From Megaustenia siamemsis (Eukaryota; Mollusca; Gastropoda; Stylommatophora; Ariophantidae): a stretch of DNA of 64,000 bases. The stretch lies in the NCBI GenBank assembly GCA_032433765.1, contig JAVIAB010000046.1, forward strand, positions 59,030,500 through 59,094,499, read 5' to 3'. This document shows positions 10,848 through 22,440 of this stretch, piece after piece (within the stretch, counting starts at the first letter, position 1; each line of letters starts with the position of its first letter). The notes under the pieces are model-generated. The model ran no database searches. It was not told where the DNA came from and saw only the letters and a list, made by a program, of their open reading frames with translations. The position numbers and the translations under genes were made by a program.

Positions 10848-11689
10848 CATGCTACTGTAAAAAAAAGTAAAGTACCCCCGTCACGCCAAGTGGCGTATAG
10901 AGAAATATGGTGTTAGTGACCACAAATTTTACAGACCTTCGGCACATGATTTTTGGGGTAATGTGGTCGGTATTACGCCCGTGAGAATACAAAAAGCAAA
11001 TGCTGTCACATACCAGCTTTCACCATTGCTAAGATATCCAAACATTTCTATGCCAGCTAAACAACAAATGATAAATAGCAACTTCATACAAACTTTGTGC
11101 TATGAAAGTCAAACATGGGCCCTTTCTAAATCACAATTAAGAAAGATCAATACATGTGAGATGGGATGCTTGAGAAAAGTAACAAACAACACAAGAAGAG
11201 ATAGAATACCAAATGAAACCATAAGAAAAATGGTAGGAACAAAACCCTGCCAAGAATATATAGAACAACAACAACTTAAATGGTTTGGCCGCCTGGTCAG
11301 AATGAATCCTTACCAATCACCATCAAGGGCGTTCTTCTCGAGAATGCATGGAAAAAGACCAAGAGGAATGACCCAGAAGAAGATGGATAGATGCAGTGAC
11401 AGAGACATGTAACAACAGAGGAAAATCACTAATTCAGACAGTTCGAGCAGCACAAGAACGACAAATGATATAAACCACGACACCTTTTAGGTATCAGTGA
11501 AAAGAGAAAAGAGGAAGAAGATGAGGAAGATTACGCCCGTGCCGCTTTACCTTCCCAGAAAAAAAATCCGGTACCCATTAAAGGTTGGGTGAACCTGGAA
11601 GCCGTCGGTTGGGATCGAACCCTACCTCTTGTCCTTTGTAGTCTAGTTCACTAACCAGTGAGCTATCGCAGCTCCCCATGCTACTGTAA
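10848..11689 (-). mobile_element. SINE family 2 (tRNA-derived), split by a LINE
   Basis: Read on the minus strand, the head at about 11676 has an A box in 'tagctcactggttagtg' and a B box in 'gggttcgatccc'. The body ends in a short A/T run at 10861. A 13-bp duplication 'catgctactgtaa' flanks it (10848-10860 and 11677-11689). The two SINE parts are 10861-10983 and 11530-11676, separated by the LINE insertion at 10984-11529. Confidence 0.85.
10984..11529 (+). pseudogene. 5'-truncated RTE-type LINE inserted in the SINE (LINE family 3)
   Basis: A 149-codon frame (10963-11412) encodes a LINE C-terminus. It includes 'PAKQQMINSNF', 'CYESQTW', a 'CEMGCLRKVTNN' block, 'QQLKWFGRLVRM' and 'GKRPRGMTQKK'. 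The reading frame enters from SINE sequence, so its start is not a real start. The target-site duplication 'attacgcccgtg' is at 10972-10983 and 11530-11541. The same family appears on the minus strand at 32.45-33.06 kb. The 3' end is purine rich ('gaggaagaagatgaggaag'). Confidence 0.85.
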
Positions 11690-12000
11690 TGCCTCATTAA
11701 AGTCGTTACTTTCAACTCCCATAGCTACACCATATAATCTCGGCAAATAAGGAATAATGTTCTACTCTCCACAGTATTTCTTGCAGGGTTCATTTTGCTG
11801 CAAGTATTTTATTTTATGTATTTCTAAAAACGAGGTCCAGGCATGTTTCCTTCCCACGTTTTTATTGAAACCTTTCACAGAGTTATCTCTAATACCCAGA
11901 TTATAAATGTGACATCTCTCAGTCTCATATTGTTGCGTTTCTCTGACCCCTTGATCCAGAGATAAAACACAACAGACACACAACTATGTGAACCTCTGCA
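11690..12000. other. No recognisable feature
   Basis: Unique sequence without a supported gene, followed by an A-rich run at 12007-12043. Confidence 0.4.
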
Positions 12001-12117
12001 GGAATGACAAAAAAAAAAAACGAAACAAAAAAAAAAAAAAAAACAACAGTACAAATTATAAAAGAAATAACAATGTATATGTAGACGTTTCTTTAGGCGA
12101 ACGACAGACTGAGGGAC

Positions 12118-12669
<552 letters not shown>

Positions 12670-12699
12670 CAAGAACAACGATTTCCAATTATTTACACA

Positions 12700-12830
12700 A
12701 TAAACCGTCAATATAAAGAGGACAAATGAATCATAATATAAAGCACGCGAAATAAACCATTAATATAAAGAGGATACAATAAACCCTGATATAAACCTGG
12801 CGCAATTAATTATGATTATAAAGAGCTCGA
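12700..12830. repeat. Degenerate AT-rich tandem repeat
   Basis: About four or five degenerate copies of an 'ataaacc.t.atataaagag' module occur here. Confidence 0.5.
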
Positions 12831-12834
12831 TTAA

Positions 12835-13022
12835 AGTGAATAGCTCCGACTTCAAAGGTACTCATATTTTTTCCGTCCATGAATAATTGACGTTTCAAGC
12901 CGGGCCCCGCAGCTGAGACCAGGGGTGGTTGCCGCAGAGAGAAATCAATATATATCCCAACCGGTATATGAACCCACAACCTCTCTGTCTCGATGCCTTG
13001 CCTCGAGACCAACTAGTCCCCC
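12835..13022 (-). mobile_element. tRNA-derived SINE sharing the family-1 3' domain
   Basis: On the minus strand a head near 13010 reads 'actagttggtctcgaggcaa', and a B-box-like 'tgggttcatatacc' follows. The 3' end contains 'gagtacctttgaagtcggag', the 3' domain also present at 21.4, 52.5 and 52.8 kb. This shows that different heads share one tail in this genome. Confidence 0.6.
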
Positions 13023-13084
13023 TACAGAAGTATAGTAATTAATAAGTATAGTAGCACAACGTATAGTCTGAAGAGAGTACTTAC

Positions 13085-13256
13085 ATTCGTAGTTGACTAA
13101 TCTGTAGTCCAATATAGGCACTTCTATTCTCTCTGTAGTCCCATCAGATTGCCAACTTTCCCCTATAGACTGGTACGTCCATCCTTGCCCCCTGATTGGT
13201 CGAATTGGCAGCGTTGCTATAGCAACAAGTGTAAACACCAAGACAGCGTATTCCAT
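13085..13256 (-). CDS. Candidate first coding exon of a secreted protein
   Basis: The ATG at 13256 opens a 57-codon stretch. Residues 1-3 are MEY and residues 4-16 are a hydrophobic run ('AVLVFTLVAIATL'). Residues 17-24 (LPIRPIRG/Q) could hold a signal-peptidase site. The mature part continues to '...LDYRLVNYE'. Coding sequence then meets GAAT|GTAAGT, a perfect U1 consensus donor, with the GT at 13084-13083. Length 172 bp leaves one base of a split codon. The frame upstream of the ATG is open for at least 15 codons but has no other ATG. I recognise no family. It lies in sequence not repeated elsewhere in the window, and later exons would lie at lower coordinates, where only repeats are visible up to about 12 kb. 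Chance is possible: a hydrophobic start plus GTAAGT is suggestive, not proof. Confidence 0.33.
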
Positions 13257-13837
13257 ACCTCGGACGTGGAAGTTAGCATCACCGGAACTGACGACACGGT
13301 GGTAGAAATAGTTGCATTGTCATATTTACACAAACTATCACTTTATATTCACAATTCTACCGTAAATCTATCTCATTGTCTTATTAATTGCATTAGTGTA
13401 CATTTTTCGTTCACAAGTAGCTAAATTTATCTGGCTAAACAAAATATTACGATTTTATTTTCTTTATTTAACGTCTGCATAATTTCACAACTGGCGCCCT
13501 CTTGTAGCTAAATTTCTATAAGCATGACCTTGGCATTGTTCTGTTAAAATCCAATTGACGTAACTCAGTTTACAAGTCAGGCAGACTTCAGTTGAGCACA
13601 GACTTAATGGAAGACTATATGAATATCCCTGTTTAGCCTTTCTGGTTTGTGGTTATTAATGTTTGAGCAGACACTGGGCTGTTGACTCTTGTGTCTGCAC
13701 TTCTTTCTAAAGTGTTTGTACAGGACGACCATGTTTCATCTGAAATGAGACCAAACAGTTATAATTAATAACGATTGAAAAAAAAAATAATGGAAGTCTT
13801 AGAAATATGACAAATAACACCCAACAGCAGTTATTAA
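13257..13837. other. No recognisable feature (possible promoter side of the candidate exon)
   Basis: This is AT-rich unique sequence upstream of the candidate exon. I see no clear TATA box at a convincing distance and no retroelement match. Confidence 0.3.
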
Positions 13838-13995
13838 AAACATAACAATTCTAGCAACATCCAACAACAAAGATCTTTAAAATATAACAATTCCAGCAAC
13901 ATCCAACAACAGAAATCTTAAAAATATAACAATTCTAGCAACATCCAACAATAGAAATCTTAAAAATATCACAATTCTAGCAACATCAAACAACA
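13838..13995. repeat. 42-bp tandem repeat, about 4 units
   Basis: Units contain 'aacaattctagcaacatcca' and 'acaacagaaatctt' with scattered mismatches. Confidence 0.85.
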
Positions 13996-14040
13996 GTTGT
14001 CTACTGTCTATAGTTATGTTGATGTTCAGTTTCACTTTAG

Positions 14041-14306
14041 GTAAAAAAAAAAAAAGTAAAGTACCCACGTCACGCCAAGTGGCGTATAGGGAATATGGTG
14101 TTAGTGACCCGTCACGTGGCGTATAGGGAATATGGTGTTAGTGACCAAACATTTTACGATCCTTCAGCACATGATTTTTGGGATAATGTGGTCGGTATTA
14201 CGCCCGTGCCGCTTTACTTTCCCAGAAAAAAATCCGGTACCCATTTAAAGCTGGGTGAACCTGGCTGTAGTCCAGTTCACTAACCACTAAGCTATTGCGG
14301 CTCCCT
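14041..14306 (-). mobile_element. SINE family 2 copy, rearranged
   Basis: The body is as at 10.86-11.68 kb. The segment 'gtggcgtatagggaatatgg' through 'tagtgacc' is duplicated in tandem at 14078 and 14113. About 35 bp covering the B box are missing from the head (the sequence goes from 'ggtgaacctggc' straight to 'tgtagtccagttcac'). A polymerase III promoter is therefore incomplete, so the copy should be inactive. Confidence 0.8.
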
Positions 14307-14359
14307 CATTTTCTCTTTAATTTGATTCAATTCATGACTTCTGTTCTGTTGATTTTCAT

Positions 14360-14600
14360 GTTGCAAAATTATAGACGTTTCGGGGACGGGTTTCTTCAGT
14401 TTGACAAGATATAAATAAAAACGTGTAGGACGATTAGAGTAGATAGATTCCACACTCATTCTTTCTATCTGGACCGTGGCGCGATGTACCACACGACTCT
14501 GACTGAAGCTAAATAGAATCTATTTGTGTAATCGTCCTGCACGTTTTTGTTTAATGTCTTGACCTACCGATGAAGGCTTATGGTGGAAACGTATATCATC
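14360..14600. repeat. Inverted pair of a small element with a 'gatgaag...gaaacgt' core
   Basis: The minus-strand copy (about 14475 to 14365) and the plus-strand copy (about 14508 to 14600) share 'aatcgtcct.cacgttttt' followed by a 'ctgaagaa'/'cgatgaag' box and a '(g)gaaacgt' box. The two are divergent, about 30 bp apart. The same kind of core occurs at 45.35 and 48.3 kb. Confidence 0.5.
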
Positions 14601-14659
14601 GTGTATGTTCATCTTATTGGTGAAGCCGCTTTATGTTAATTTATATTTATTTTGCTTCG

Positions 14660-14750
14660 GATATATATATATATATATATATATGAGTTTGTGTGTGTGT
14701 GTATGTGTGTGTGTGTGTGTGTATGTGTGTGTGTGTGTGTGTGTGTGCCA
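14660..14750. repeat. (TA)n and (TG)n microsatellites
   Basis: TA runs from about 14660 to 14683 and TG with interspersed TATG to about 14748, directly before a LINE tail. Confidence 0.93.
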
Positions 14751-15062
14751 CTCAGAGATGAGATCGGAAATGAAGAACTGAGAAAAAAAGCTAAGAATAA
14801 TCTCCGCCACAGAGTACATAAAGAAACAACAGATATCATGGTTTGGCCACGTGATAAGGCAGAAAGGTCAAAACACAACACAACGAGCTTTCAATAAACG
14901 GTGTGAGAACACCAGACCCAAGGGCCGACCATGAAAAAACTTGGATTGATGGAATTATTAGAAACACTAGGAAACAACACAGCAGGAGAGGTCTACATAA
15001 AATCAAAAGGCCACAAATTATATATACCATTGATGCTAAAAGACAAATGAAGAAGGAAAGAA
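14751..15062 (+). pseudogene. LINE 3'-end fragment (LINE family 4)
   Basis: Broken frames give 'NEELRKKAKN', 'MVWPRDKAERS', then 'CENTRPKGRP' and, after a frameshift, 'WIDGIIRNTRKQ'. The same order occurs at 35.83-36.0 kb and 59.4-59.54 kb. The 3' end is purine rich ('atgaagaaggaaagaagaag'), as at 37.4 kb. An 8-bp microsatellite follows at once. Confidence 0.65.
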
Positions 15063-15150
15063 GAAGTTTGTATGTTTGTATGTTTGTATGTTTGTATGTT
15101 TGTATGTTTGTATGTATGTTTGTATGTTTGTATGTTTGTATGTTTGTATG
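15063..15150. repeat. (GTTTGTAT)n microsatellite
   Basis: About 11 units of 8 bp with one short unit, immediately 3' of the LINE tail. Confidence 0.95.
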
Positions 15151-16712
15151 ATATCGTCAAAGAATTGTCAGTTTTGTAACCAACGACCGCTCATTGTGAT
15201 AAACAACGACAAGGTGATCACGTGACTTCCGGCAAGACCACACGTCACTATAAATGGCTGACTGTGTTCAACATAAATCTCGGTCCCTACACTCGTCGCT
15301 GTACACGCCATGTTTGTTCTCCCTCATTTGACAGTTCGTTAATAAAACAATGCAATTATTGTGAGCATTTCTCTCCCTTTGTTCACCTCGATTGTCTCTC
15401 CCCTAACAATGCACAACAAAATAACAACAATAATGGCTGTCGAAGAATAAAACACGCAATTAAACATTTTCTCCAATAGGAGACTCTAAAGAGCTCATTG
15501 TTATTCTAACTGGAACATTCCAAGCGCCCATTGCGCCCCCTTCATTTCAAAATTAGGTCAAGCACGCCATCTTTAATTTCCTGCCCACATTAAATTTTTT
15601 TTTTTTTTCTACAATTTTTATCCAAATGGATTTTTATCCCCAGCCATTGTTAATACTAAAATGATTTCGATACAGAATTGGTAAAATTGTTAACAAATAT
15701 AATGACAAAAGTAAATGCCACTGAAAGAATTCGTTTCAGTTAACAAGCAACAAGAGCTGAAAAGATGATTATGAAGTCTTTTATTTTGCATGCACACATT
15801 ATTTTGAATAAAACGGAGGAACTAGATAGAATGACGAATGTAATGAATAAAAATGGCTTTCTTTTAAGAAGGGGGACCTTAAGTGTGTGTACTCAATGCC
15901 AGAAAACAACCATGGACTTGCAAGGTAATCGAAGCCTGCAGTAAAATAGAGCTTGTGTTGCCTGCACTTGACCCAGTTCAATTATTGGTTTGTCTGAGCG
16001 AATTTAAGTTGAATTCGCTTTTTGGAATTTAATCGCTGAGAAATCTGGCAATGTTAACAATGATGACCATTTTGGCAGGTAGTAAAAGAAAATAAATCCT
16101 TTCAATTTTTAATTGAGGAAAAGCGATAATTGTTTGGGACTTCTCTGTTGGAGAAATCAGCCCATTGAGAGTTGTTTTCTGTTTAGTTCTAGTTTGGCTG
16201 TTACCTGAGTTATTCGTTCTCGTTTATTGCTTCTTTATTGTCTGTTGTCCGTTCGAGTCGATGACAGCACGTAGAGCAGATATTGAAGACTCTCAAAGTC
16301 TGTCGATCTTTGTTATTATGTGTCAGACTTTGCACAAGACTCGCATTGTATCTCACCACTCGTTCCTGTTGTGGACGAACCTCTAAATCTCGACAAAGTA
16401 TCTGATGTCTGCTGTTGTTGCCTCTCGCCTCAATGTTCTGTTTAGTTTTTCTCTCTGTCAGCCTCTTTTTCTTTGACCTTCTGATTCACATTTCAGGGTC
16501 AGTTTTGAAATTCTCTTTGTTTATTATGAGTCTCAAATAAAATGTGTTAATGCTAATTCATTTGATGTTGATAGTCCTTTACAGTAATTTCAAAATTAAT
16601 CCTTGCATTACAAACACAGAGATTACGATACAGATTAAGAATTATATTTCAACAGATTATTCTAAAAGTTCTATATACAGTAGAACAAGAACATTCGAAA
16701 GATCGATGTTCA
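15151..16712. other. Unique AT-rich sequence, no supported gene
   Basis: 'cactataaatggctg' at about 15247 resembles a TATA box, and a similar 'aactataaatgaggctg' lies at about 9644. No convincing coding exon follows either one. The 73-codon frame at 16165-16386 begins with a hydrophobic stretch, but the region lacks splice signals I would trust. Confidence 0.35.
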
Positions 16713-19700
16713 TCTTTGATAAATGATGTTTTATGTTTCTGTATCACTAGACCAGTACCTATCTATGATGTTTTATGTTTCTGTATCACTAGACCAGTAC
16801 CTATCTATGATGTTTTATGTTTCTGTATTACTAGACCAGTACCTATCTATGATGTTTTATGTTTCTGTATCACTAGACCAGTACCTATCTATGATGTTTT
16901 ATGTTTCTGTATCACTAGACCAGTACCTATCTATGACGTTTTATGTTTCTGTATCACTAGACCAGTACCCATCTAAGATGTTTTATGTTTCTGTATCACT
17001 AGATCATTACCTATCTAAGATGTTTTATGTTTCTGTATCACTAGACCAGTACCTATCTATGATGTTTTATGTTTCTGTATCACTAGACCAGTACCTATCT
17101 AAGATGTTTTATGTTTCTGTATCACTAGACCAGTACCTATCTATGATGTTTTATGTTTCTGTATCACTAGACCAGTACCTATCTATGATGTTTTATATTT
17201 CTGTATCACTAGACCAGTACCTATCTAAGATGTTTTATGTTTCTGTATCACTAGACCAGTACCTATCTATGATGTTTTATGTTTCTGTATCACTAGACCA
17301 GTACCTATCTATGATGTTTTATATTTCTGTATCACTAGACCAGTACCTATCTAAGATGTTTTATGTTTCTGTATCACTAGACCAGTACCTATCTAAGATG
17401 TTTTATGTTTCTGTATCACTAGACCAGTACCTATCTAAGATGTTTTATGTTTCTGTATCACTAGACCAGTACCTATCTAAGATGTTTTATGTTTCTGTAT
17501 CACTAGACCAGTACCTATCTAAGATGTTTTATGTTTCTGTATCACTAGACCAGTACCTATCTAAGATGTTTTATGTTTCTGTATCACTAGACCAGTACCT
17601 ATCTAAGATGTTTTATGTTTCTGTATCACTAGACCAGTACCTATCTAAGATGTTTTATGTTTCTGTATCACTAGACCAGTACCTATCTAAGATGTTTTAT
17701 GTTTCTGTATCACTAGACCAGTACCTATCTAAGATGTTTTATATTTCTGTATCACTAGACCAGTACCTATCTAAGATGTTTTATGTTTCTGTATCACTAG
17801 ACCAGTACCTATCTAAGATGTTTTATGTTTCTGTATCACTAGACCAGTACCTATCTAAGATGTTTTATGTTTCTGTATCACTAGACCAGTACCTATCTAA
17901 GATGTTTTATGTTTCTGTATCACTAGACCAGTACCTATCTATGACGTTTTATGTTTCTGTATCACTAGACCAGTACCCATCTAAGATGTTTTATGTTTCT
18001 GTATCACTAGATCATTACCCATCTAAGATGTTTTATGTTTCTGTATCACTAGACCAGTACCTATCTATGATGTTTTATGTTTCTGTATCACTAGACCAGT
18101 ACCTATCTAAGATGTTTTATGTTTCTGTATCACTAGACCAGTACCTATCTATGATGTTTTATGTTTCTGTATCACTAGACCAGTACCTATCTATGATGAT
18201 TTATATTTCTGTATCACTAGACCAGTACCTATCTAAGATGTTTTATGTTTCTGTATCACTAGACCAGTACCTATCTATGATGTTTTATGTTTCTGTATCA
18301 CTAGACCAGTACCTATCTATGATGTTTTATATTTCTGTATCACTAGACCAGTACCTATCTAAGATGTTTTATGTTTCTGTATCACTAGACCAGTACCTAT
18401 CTAAGATGTTTTATGTTTCTGTATCACTAGACCAGTACCTATCTAAGATGTTTTATGTTTCTGTATCACTAGACCAGTACCTATCTAAGATGTTTTATGT
18501 TTCTGTATCACTAGACCAGTACCTATCTAAGATGTTTTATGTTTCTGTATCACTAGACCAGTACCTATCTAAGATGTTTTATGTTTCTGTATCACTAGAC
18601 CAGTACCTATCTAAGATGTTTTATGTTTCTGTATCACTAGACCAGTACCTATCTAAGATGTTTTATATTTCTGTATCACTAGACCAGTACCTATCTAAGA
18701 TGTTTTATGTTTCTGTATCACTAGACCAGTACCTATCTAAGATGTTTTATGTTTCTGTATCACTAGACCAGTACCTATCTAAGATGTTTTATGTTTCTGT
18801 ATCACTAGACCAGTACCTATCTAAGATGTTTTATGTTTCTGTATCACTAGACCAGTACCTATCTATGACGTTTTATGTTTCTGTATCACTAGACCAGTAC
18901 CCATCTAAGATGTTTTATGTTTCTGTATCACTAGATCATTACCCATCTAAGATGTTTTATGTTTCTGTATCACTAGACCAGTACCTATCTATGATGTTTT
19001 ATGTTTCTGTATCACTAGACCAGTACCTATCTAAGATGTTTTATGTTTCTGTATCACTAGACCAGTACCTATCTATGATGTTTTATGTTTCTGTATCACT
19101 AGACCAGTACCTATCTATGATGATTTATATTTCTGTATCACTAGACCAGTACCTATCTAAGATGTTTTATGTTTCTGTATCACTAGACCAGTACCTATCT
19201 ATGATGTTTTATGTTTCTGTATCACTAGACCAGTACCTATCTATGATGTTTTATATTTCTGTATCACTAGACCAGTACCTATCTAAGATGTTTTATGTTT
19301 CTGTATCACTAGACCAGTACCTATCTAAGATGTTTTATGTTTCTGTATCACTAGACCAGTACCTATCTATGATGTTTTATGTTTCTGTATCACTAGACCA
19401 GTACCTATCTATGATGTTTTATATTTCTGTATCACTAGACCAGTACCTATCTAAGATGTTTTATGTTTCTGTATCACTAGACCAGTACCTATCTAAGATG
19501 TTTTATGTTTCTGTATCACTAGACCAGTACCTATCTAAGATGTTTTATGTTTCTGTATCACTAGACCAGTACCTATCTAAGATGTTTTATGTTTCTGTAT
19601 CACTAGACCAGTACCTATCTAAGATGTTTTATGTTTCTGTATCACTAGACCAGTACCTATCTAAGATGTTTTATGTTTCTGTATCACTAGACCAGTACCT

Positions 19701-21080
19701 ATCTAAGATGTTTTATGTTTCTGTATCACTAGACCAGTACCTATCTAAGATGTTTTATGTTTCTGTATCACTAGACCAGTACCTATCTAAGATGTTTTAT
19801 GTTTCTGTATCACTAGACCAGTACCTATCTAAGATGTTTTATGTTTCTGTATCACTAGACCAGTACCTATCTAAGATGTTTTATGTTTCTGTATCACTAG
19901 ACCAGTACCTATCTAAGATGTTTTATGTTTCTGTATCACTAGACCAGTACCTATCTAAGATGTTTTATGTTTCTGTATCACTAGACCAGTACCTATCTAA
20001 GATGTTTTATGTTTCTGTATCACTAGACCAGTACCTATCTATGACGTTTTATGTTTCTGTATCACTAGACCAGTACCCATCTAAGATGTTTTATGTTTCT
20101 GTATCACTAGATCATTACCCATCTAAGATGTTTTATGTTTCTGTATCACTAGACCAGTACCTATCTATGATGTTTTATGTTTCTGTATCACTAGACCAGT
20201 ACCTATCTAAGATGTTTTATGTTTCTGTATCACTAGACCAGTACCTATCTATGATGTTTTATGTTTCTGTATCACTAGACCAGTACCTATCTATGATGTT
20301 TTATATTTCTGTATCACTAGACCAGTACCTATCTAAGATGTTTTATGTTTCTGTATCACTAGACCAGTACCTATCTAAGATGTTTTATGTTTCTGTATCA
20401 CTAGACCAGTACCTATCTAAGATGTTTTATGTTTCTGTATCACTAGACCAGTACCTATCTAAGATGTTTTATGTTTCTGTATCACTAGACCAGTACCTAT
20501 CTAAGATGTTTTATGTTTCTGTATCACTAGACCAGTACCTATCTAAGATGTTTTATGTTTCTGTATCACTAGACCAGTACCTATCTAAGATGTTTTATGT
20601 TTCTGTATCACTAGACCAGTACCTATCTAAGATGTTTTATGTTTCTGTATCACTAGACCAGTACCTATCTAAGATGTTTTATGTTTCTGTATCACTAGAC
20701 CAGTACCTATCTAAGATGTTTTATGTTTCTGTATCACTAGACCAGTACCTATCTAAGATGTTTTACATTTCTGTATCACTAGACCAGTACCTATCTAAGA
20801 TGTTTTATGTTTCTGTATCACTAGACCAGTACCTATCTAAGATGTTTTATGTTTCTGTATCACTAGACCAGTACCTATCTAAGATGTTTTATGTTTCTGT
20901 ATCACTAGACCAGTACCTATCTAAGATGTTTTATGTTTCTGTATCACTAGACCAGTACCTATCTAAGATGTTTTATATTTCTGTATCACTAGACCAGTAC
21001 CTATCTATGATGTTTTATATTTCTGTATCACTAGACCAGTACCTATCTAAGATGTTTTATATTTCTGTATCACTAGACAT
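16713..21080. repeat. 42-bp satellite, about 104 units, with higher-order repeats
   Basis: The unit contains 'atgttttatgtttctgtatc' and 'actagaccagtacctatcta'. Diagnostic variant units ('atgacgtttta', then 'cccatct', then 'agatcattac') recur in the same order at 16933, 17941, 18865 and 20041. The spacings are 24, 22 and 28 units. The plus frame is open for 1459 codons, repeating a 14-residue MFYVSVSLDQYLSK-like unit, and stops only inside the next SINE. I treat it as satellite. Confidence 0.95.
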
Positions 21081-21690
21081 GGAAAGAGTGGTCGAGAGAT
21101 AAGACGCTGGCCTGTAGACAAGAAGGTCCAGTACTCAACTCCTACCGCTGGGAACATCTTCACGAATTTCTGTTTCCTCCACAGCCCTCCCCTCCTCTGC
21201 TCGCTGCTGTCTAGCTCTCTCTAATGACGCCGAAAACAGAGGAGGCCTCGTGTTCATTCTGCACACGTTAAAAAGTCCTTGGCGATTGGTTATCGAAAAG
21301 AGTAGGTTAAAAATGGTCGCCACCAGGGCAAAATTGATGGGGAAAAACCTACCCAAAATGTTAAAACTCTCGACCTTCGAAATATGAGAGGAACTCTGAA
21401 GTCGGAGATTATCTGCTTGTATGGCGAGGGACACTTGAGCTGCCGGTGTGAATAATAGGAACCGGTGATGTTCACTCAAAATACAGTCCCTGGGGCCTGG
21501 CTAGAGACCTCAAACTGGCGAAACCACACGATCTCTGGCCACGGTGTTCTCAACCACATGAACTCTGGCCACGGTGTTCTCAACCACACGATCTCTGGCC
21601 ACGTTGTTCTCAACCACACGATCTCTGGCCACGGTGTTCTCAACCACACGATCTCTGGCCACGGTGTTCTCAACCTTTCTTCGTCAAACT
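21081..21690 (+). mobile_element. SINE family 1, nearly full length, with a tandem tail
   Basis: The tRNA-like head 'gagtggtcgagagataagac' is followed by a degenerate B box ('gtccagtactcaactcc'). Next come the central domain (21210-21330) and the 3' domain ('ctctgaagtcggag', 'tatggcgaggg', 'tacagtccctgg', 'ctggctagagacc'). After 'ggcgaaacc' about five 30-bp units with 'acgatctctggccacggtg' run to about 21675. The head abuts the last 42-bp satellite unit. Confidence 0.7.
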
Positions 21691-21837
21691 ACAATTCTGT
21701 GTCACGTTGTAATTTCATTGTCTTTTGTCCGATTGTCAATGATTTACTCCGATAACTCAAGACTGGTTCTACATAACACTGGAGAATATGTTTTATTATA
21801 TATTTTGCAAAATTAGGTTGCGTAATATATTTGTAAC
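21691..21837. other. No recognisable feature
   Basis: Short AT-rich unique stretch between a SINE tail and a LINE. Confidence 0.4.
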
Positions 21838-22440
21838 AATATTAAAACAGGTAAATGAATTTAAATAGCTGGGATCAATGTTAACCTCAGATGGTAGATG
21901 TACAACAGAGGTGAGATGCAGAATGGCTCAGGCAAAAGCAGCTTTAACAAAAATGAGGAAGATACTGTGCAATCCATTTTTGACAACAGAAACAAGAAAA
22001 AGACTTCTTAAATGTTATGTAGAGTCAGTCTTAACATATGGATGTGAATCATGGACAATGAAACAATAAAAAATAAATCACTAGAGGCTGTAAAAGGGGG
22101 TTTTATTGAAGATTGTTGAGAATACATTGGACAGCTAAGAAGAGTAATGAAAACGTTCTGAAAGAGGTCAAAGCAAAAAAGAGAACTAATTTCCAATATT
22201 AGGAAGAAACAATCATCATTTTTTTTTTAATGCTATGAGAAGGAAACAACTGGAATATATTGTAACAACTGGGAAAATTGAGGGACGAAGAGTTAGAGTG
22301 AAGCAAATAGAAAAGATATCAGACAGCTTAAGAGAATGGCGTGGCAGATCAACAACAGAAGTGATAAATAACTGTCGATATCGAAAGTTGTGGAGAGACA
22401 TGATCACCCACGCCAGCAGGCATTGTAGTTGGTAAATATA
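21838..22440 (+). pseudogene. 5'-truncated RTE-type LINE fragment (LINE family 2)
   Basis: Readable blocks are 'MLTSDGRCTTEVRCRMAQAK', 'LLKCYVESVLTYGCESWTM', then after frameshifts 'RRKQLEYIVTTGKIEGRR' and 'RKLWRDMITHASR'. These are the RT C-terminal (thumb and tail) regions of RTE/BovB-type elements. A stop follows 'ESWTMKQ', and frames shift at least twice. It is closely similar to the copy at 55.84-56.59 kb, which shares the same order and the same wording in most blocks. Confidence 0.8.

Noticed and set aside
11590..11676. Functional tRNA gene on the minus strand
   Set aside because: A and B boxes are present, but the sequence is part of a dispersed SINE with a body and target duplication.
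15245..15260. TATA box 'ctataaatgg' as a promoter
   Set aside because: No coding exon or transcript evidence follows; TATAAAT is common in AT-rich DNA.
16723..21102. 1459-codon ORF as a repetitive protein gene
   Set aside because: It is the translation of a 42-bp satellite, has no non-repeat domain, and ends by chance in a SINE.
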